Source: Bacteroidetes bacterium UBA6661
GTDB lineage: Bacteria > Bacteroidota > Bacteroidia > AKYH767-A > OLB10
Direction of reading: 5' to 3'
Length of the DNA: 8,645 nucleotides
Assembly: GCA_002455375.1 (NCBI GenBank)
Contig: DKKR01000059.1
Location: 1 to 8,645 of the forward strand
Below the pieces are notes generated by a model, which saw only the letters and a program-made list of their open reading frames with translations, did no database searches and was not told the DNA's origin. Position numbers and translations under genes: made by a program. This document shows positions 6,733 through 8,645 of the stretch, in pieces. Every line of letters begins with the position of its first letter. Position 1 is the first letter of the stretch.

Positions 6733-8165
6733 TTTGCTTTTTTTGCTTTAATCCCGTCCATCCTTAAATCATTTACTACTTTTCTTTTGCCCGTTACACA
6801 TTCATGTATCAGGCATTTGCGGTATTGTTTCAGTTTTTCAATCTGTTGGTCGATGATGCTTTTTTCTTTTGATATTTTGTCACAAAAATTATCTAAATAA
6901 TCTGCTAACTCTTTTTGTTCTACTCTGGGAGGGAATGCAAGTTGCTTTTGATAAGCATTTTCTCTACTTAAACCAGGAACTGCACTATCCTCATTCATTT
7001 TATCTAAATCCAAAGTTTGAAGTGCGTAATACAAAAATCGAATATTCGCTTCTGTTGAGGTTTTATCTATGAAATAAGCCGTGTCAATTGGGTAGCATGG
7101 TTCGTATGAATAATTTAAGGCTCCTGCGGTTCCCTTGCGGCCAATGATTATTGTTTCTCCATCTGTTATTGCATAATCGTGTGTGCCAACAATGCCATTC
7201 GAGCCATAAACATTGAACTGTCCGTCAACTCTATCTTCTTCTTTTAAGGCTGAACCATAAACAAAGCTCAATCGCCTTTTTATTTTCTCCACCTTCCAAT
7301 GCCCCGGCACATCACCAATCCAATCAATGCCGCTGGGGCGCATATTGTCTGCACCTTGATTTTTTGGATTGGTGTGATTGCCATGATTTTTTCTTTGATT
7401 ATTTTTTTTGCTATTAAAATCATGGTCATCCTTTAAACCTTTTACATCATGGTTAAGACCTTTTGTTACACATTCATGTATTTTGCTTTGCTTGTATTGC
7501 TCTAATTTTTCTAACTGCTTTTGCTTGGTGGCAATTACCTTATCAATATTGGCGGTGGCTTGGTCTAAGTAGGCAGCAATGGCGGTTTGTTCGGGGAGGG
7601 GTGGAGTTAGAACTTTTACAACAACCAGTTTTTCTTTTGTCAAATGTCCAATGCTTACTTGACTTACAATATTTTTAAATACATCGGCTAATCCGATATG
7701 ATTTAACTGATACAAATAATATCTTGAATAGTTTTTTTTATCAAAAGTTATTTTGTGAACCGAATTTTGTAAATAGCACTCTGGTATCTCATCATTCCAG
7801 ATAGACGTTTTCCCAACTTCACCGCCTTCGGTCATGAGAATGTCACCTTTCTTCACTCTAAAGTTTTCGAGTTCCTTTTCAGAAAACCACATTTCCTCAG
7901 TATTATTTTCAAGTAGCAGCTCATTCCAACCAACATTTTTCGATTTGAGGTATGGCTTCAAATGATATCCCCCCAGATCTTCGCTACACAGCATTTTACC
8001 TAAAACAACTATAGCAATATCTTTAATCCTTTCAATCTTCCAATGGCTTGGCACATCACCCAACCATTCTACATTCGATGGTTTGTAAGTGGCATATTGT
8101 CCGCATGGGGATTTTTCAGATTGTTGGATTTTGGGATTTGCTTGTATAGTAGTTTCTGTTTTCAT
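6729..8165 (-). CDS. hsdS: Type I restriction-modification specificity subunit HsdS
   Basis: This 478-residue protein has the two-target-domain architecture of HsdS, which reads the two halves of a bipartite DNA site and carries HsdM. TRD1 opens with VEWLGDVPSHWKIERIKDI (32-50) and ends at LTPPLPEQTAIAAYLD (186-201). Central helix 1 runs to KIHECVTKG (228-236). A low-complexity linker (237-275) follows, then TRD2 opens with IDWIGDVPGHWKVEKIK (280-296) and ends at FPPRVEQKELADYLD (411-425). Helix 2 runs to IHECVTGK (453-460), followed by a Lys-rich tail. Both halves look complete. About 25 N-terminal residues before the usual beginning, and the linker, are encoded by AATC-type repeats. ATG 8165 overlaps the upstream stop (ATGA), with AAAGGA eight bases upstream as a possible ribosome site. 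Assignment is firm; the recognition sequence cannot be read from the protein. Confidence 0.96.
   Translation of the reverse strand: MKTETTIQANPKIQQSEKSPCGQYATYKPSNVEWLGDVPSHWKIERIKDIAIVVLGKMLCSEDLGGYHLKPYLKSKNVGWNELLLENNTEEMWFSEKELENFRVKKGDILMTEGGEVGKTSIWNDEIPECYLQNSVHKITFDKKNYSRYYLYQLNHIGLADVFKNIVSQVSIGHLTKEKLVVVKVLTPPLPEQTAIAAYLDQATANIDKVIATKQKQLEKLEQYKQSKIHECVTKGLNHDVKGLKDDHDFNSKKNNQRKNHGNHTNPKNQGADNMRPSGIDWIGDVPGHWKVEKIKRRLSFVYGSALKEEDRVDGQFNVYGSNGIVGTHDYAITDGETIIIGRKGTAGALNYSYEPCYPIDTAYFIDKTSTEANIRFLYYALQTLDLDKMNEDSAVPGLSRENAYQKQLAFPPRVEQKELADYLDNFCDKISKEKSIIDQQIEKLKQYRKCLIHECVTGKRKVVNDLRMDGIKAKKAK
6793..7481 (-). repeat. hsdS: In-frame direct repeat in hsdS, helix ends (IHECVT)
   Basis: The 17-bp plus-strand sequence GTTACACATTCATGTAT occurs exactly at 6793-6809 and 7465-7481, encoding the end of each conserved helix (IHECVT). 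The copies are 672 bp apart, exactly 224 codons, so recombination between them would remove the second target domain and one helix without a frameshift. Confidence 0.9.
7293..8060 (-). repeat. hsdS: In-frame direct repeat in hsdS, target-domain starts
   Basis: The 24-bp stretches 7293-7316 and 8037-8060 match at 21 positions; both encode the GDVPxHWK region that opens each target domain. They are 744 bp (248 codons) apart, also in frame. The shared halves are CTTCCAATG and GGCACATCACC. Confidence 0.85.
7341..7457 (-). repeat. Degenerate AATC repeats coding the HsdS inter-domain linker
   Basis: On the coding strand AATC recurs every 9 bp at four successive positions within 7353-7388, giving the tripeptide pattern NHG-NHT-NPK-NQG (residues 260-271). 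Just before it, ACCATGAT occurs twice in the part coding HDVKGLKDDHDF (239-250), and TTAAAGGAT recalls the repeats before the upstream gene starts. The linker has no resemblance to the flanking conserved helices, so it looks like repeat DNA absorbed into the gene. Confidence 0.7.
8106..8141 (-). repeat. AATCC-type repeat coding the HsdS N-terminal extension
   Basis: On the coding strand AATCCC, AATCC, AATCTG and AATCCCC follow at roughly 7-10 bp intervals and encode ANPKIQQSEKSP (residues 9-20), ahead of the usual HsdS beginning. The orientation is opposite to that of the repeats at 8172-8204 and 8603-8640. Confidence 0.55.
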
Positions 8166-8602
8166 TTTTCTAATCCTTTAATCTCTGAATCCTGTGCATC
8201 CAAATGCTGACGGTATTTGTTTTTCGGATGGCGAAGTCGTTTTACTTCCAAACTTCTTGCTCCAAAATTAATCAGCAGTCCTTTTTCTAATTTATATGCT
8301 ACAAGGTAATTCAGGCCTTGTGCTAAATGCACATCTTCAGTTTTTGTCAGAGCCTTCAATTCTACCATTACATTAGCTTCAACCAAAAAATCAACTCGCC
8401 TTTTTCCAATTTCTTCGCCATCGTAAAAAATGGGCATTTCCAATTCTCTTGCAAATTCCAATTCAGCTTTTCTCATTTCTATTGCCAAAGCCCTTTGATA
8501 TATAACCTCTTGAAATCCGTTGCCAAGCGCAGCATGTACTTTCATGGCACATCCAATGATTTTGTAAGTTATGGGGTCATCAATTTTCTCTTTCTCTTCC
8601 AT
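8162..8602 (-). CDS. GxxExxY family PD-(D/E)XK nuclease-like protein
   Basis: This 146-residue protein carries the signature GFQEVIY (G29, E32, Y35) of the GxxExxY family, followed by RRVDFLVEANVMVELKA, where D71 and E81-L-K83 form a PD-(D/E)XK-like catalytic set. Length is about 20 residues over the usual 120-130, the excess being a tail (QHLDAQDSEIKGLEK) encoded by AATC-type repeats. The biochemical activity of this family is not established as far as I know; a nuclease role is inferred from the fold. The gene overlaps hsdS by 4 nt (ATGA), so the two are almost surely co-translated. ATG 8602 lies 6 nt after the stop of the frame entering from the right. The AAAGGA sequence there is only 2 nt from the ATG, too close for a normal ribosome site. 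Confidence 0.92.
   Translation of the reverse strand: MEEKEKIDDPITYKIIGCAMKVHAALGNGFQEVIYQRALAIEMRKAELEFARELEMPIFYDGEEIGKRRVDFLVEANVMVELKALTKTEDVHLAQGLNYLVAYKLEKGLLINFGARSLEVKRLRHPKNKYRQHLDAQDSEIKGLEK
8172..8204. repeat. Degenerate 8-bp AATC repeat at the hsdS start
   Basis: AATCCTTT, AATCTCTG and AATCCTGT follow at 8172, 8180 and 8188 on the plus strand, then GCATCC. The first 13 bases are identical to those at 8603. It lies directly upstream of the hsdS ATG and at the same time encodes the tail of the GxxExxY protein. On the minus strand it supplies AAAGGATTA just before the start codon. Confidence 0.7.
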
Positions 8603-8640
8603 AATCCTTTAATCTTTTAATCCAACAAATCCCGATTCAG
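8603..8640. repeat. Degenerate 8-bp AATC repeat at the GxxExxY gene start
   Basis: AATCCTTT, AATCTTTT, AATCCAAC and AAATCCCG follow at 8603, 8611, 8619 and 8627, a regular 8-bp period, then GATTCAG. It abuts the ATG at 8602, like the copy at 8172-8204 before hsdS. My recollection is that similar GGATT-type repeats are scattered through Bacteroidota genomes. Confidence 0.7.
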
Positions 8641-8645
8641 ACATC
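8609..8645 (-). CDS. C-terminal end of an upstream reading frame (partial, unknown)
   Basis: One frame entering from the right edge reads MSESGFVGLKD and stops at TAA 8611-8609, six bases before the next ATG. The other two frames also stop within the same 45 bases. It may be the repeat-encoded tail of the next operon gene, possibly hsdM or a small protein. Too little is visible to identify it or to be sure it is translated. Confidence 0.3.
   Translation of the reverse strand, partial: MSESGFVGLKD

Noticed and set aside
7341..7457. CRISPR-like array in hsdS
   Set aside because: The units are 9 bp with no spacers and are read in frame as a protein linker.
6869..7678. Plus-strand frames opposite hsdS
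   Set aside because: They are antisense to conserved target-domain and helix coding, with no recognisable product.

Overview
The window looks like a chromosomal segment of a member of the Bacteroidota. The support is AT-rich DNA, little Shine-Dalgarno sequence, two promoters fitting the Bacteroidota pattern (TTTG-like, 19-20 nt, TAnnTTTG-like), a TTG-started lipoprotein gene, and a lysine-rich histone H1-like protein of a kind common in that phylum. Lineage below phylum cannot be fixed from this sequence.

Layout. Positions 1-1485 (minus) hold an amidohydrolase of the YtcJ/amidohydrolase-3 type, cut by the left edge. A short divergent promoter region (1486-1647) separates it from a 182-residue histone H1-like protein on the plus strand (1648-2196), whose array of Lys-Lys-Lys hexapeptides ends in a very acidic tail. 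A hairpin flanked by A and T runs (2215-2245) can terminate both this gene and the convergent operon.

Positions 2290-8645 are one minus-strand type I restriction-modification operon, read from right to left. It contains the tail of an unknown upstream reading frame (8609-8645), a GxxExxY-family PD-(D/E)XK protein (8162-8602), the specificity subunit hsdS (6729-8165), three tandem RhuM-type genes in increasing states of completeness (6601-6732, 43 aa; 6233-6601, 122 aa; 5239-6231, 330 aa with a C-terminal Fic/Doc domain), and the restriction subunit hsdR (2290-5229). The methylase hsdM is not in the window and is expected to the right. Gene junctions overlap by 1-4 nt or are separated by 1-9 nt, so translation is probably coupled along the chain.

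How the genes work together. HsdS (two target-recognition domains) would guide an HsdM/HsdR complex that methylates or cleaves foreign DNA. The RhuM-Fic protein and the GxxExxY protein are accessory members whose roles are not established. The most unusual structure is the RhuM array. Three homologous units repeat with a period of about 369 bp. The two units that retain the region each carry a perfect 25-bp palindrome (12-bp arms, 1-nt centre) at the same place, and four base pairs differ between them while palindromy is kept. Degenerate AATC/GGATT repeats with an 8-9 bp period sit at the gene starts and inside hsdS, and in-frame direct repeats in hsdS could allow domain loss or exchange.
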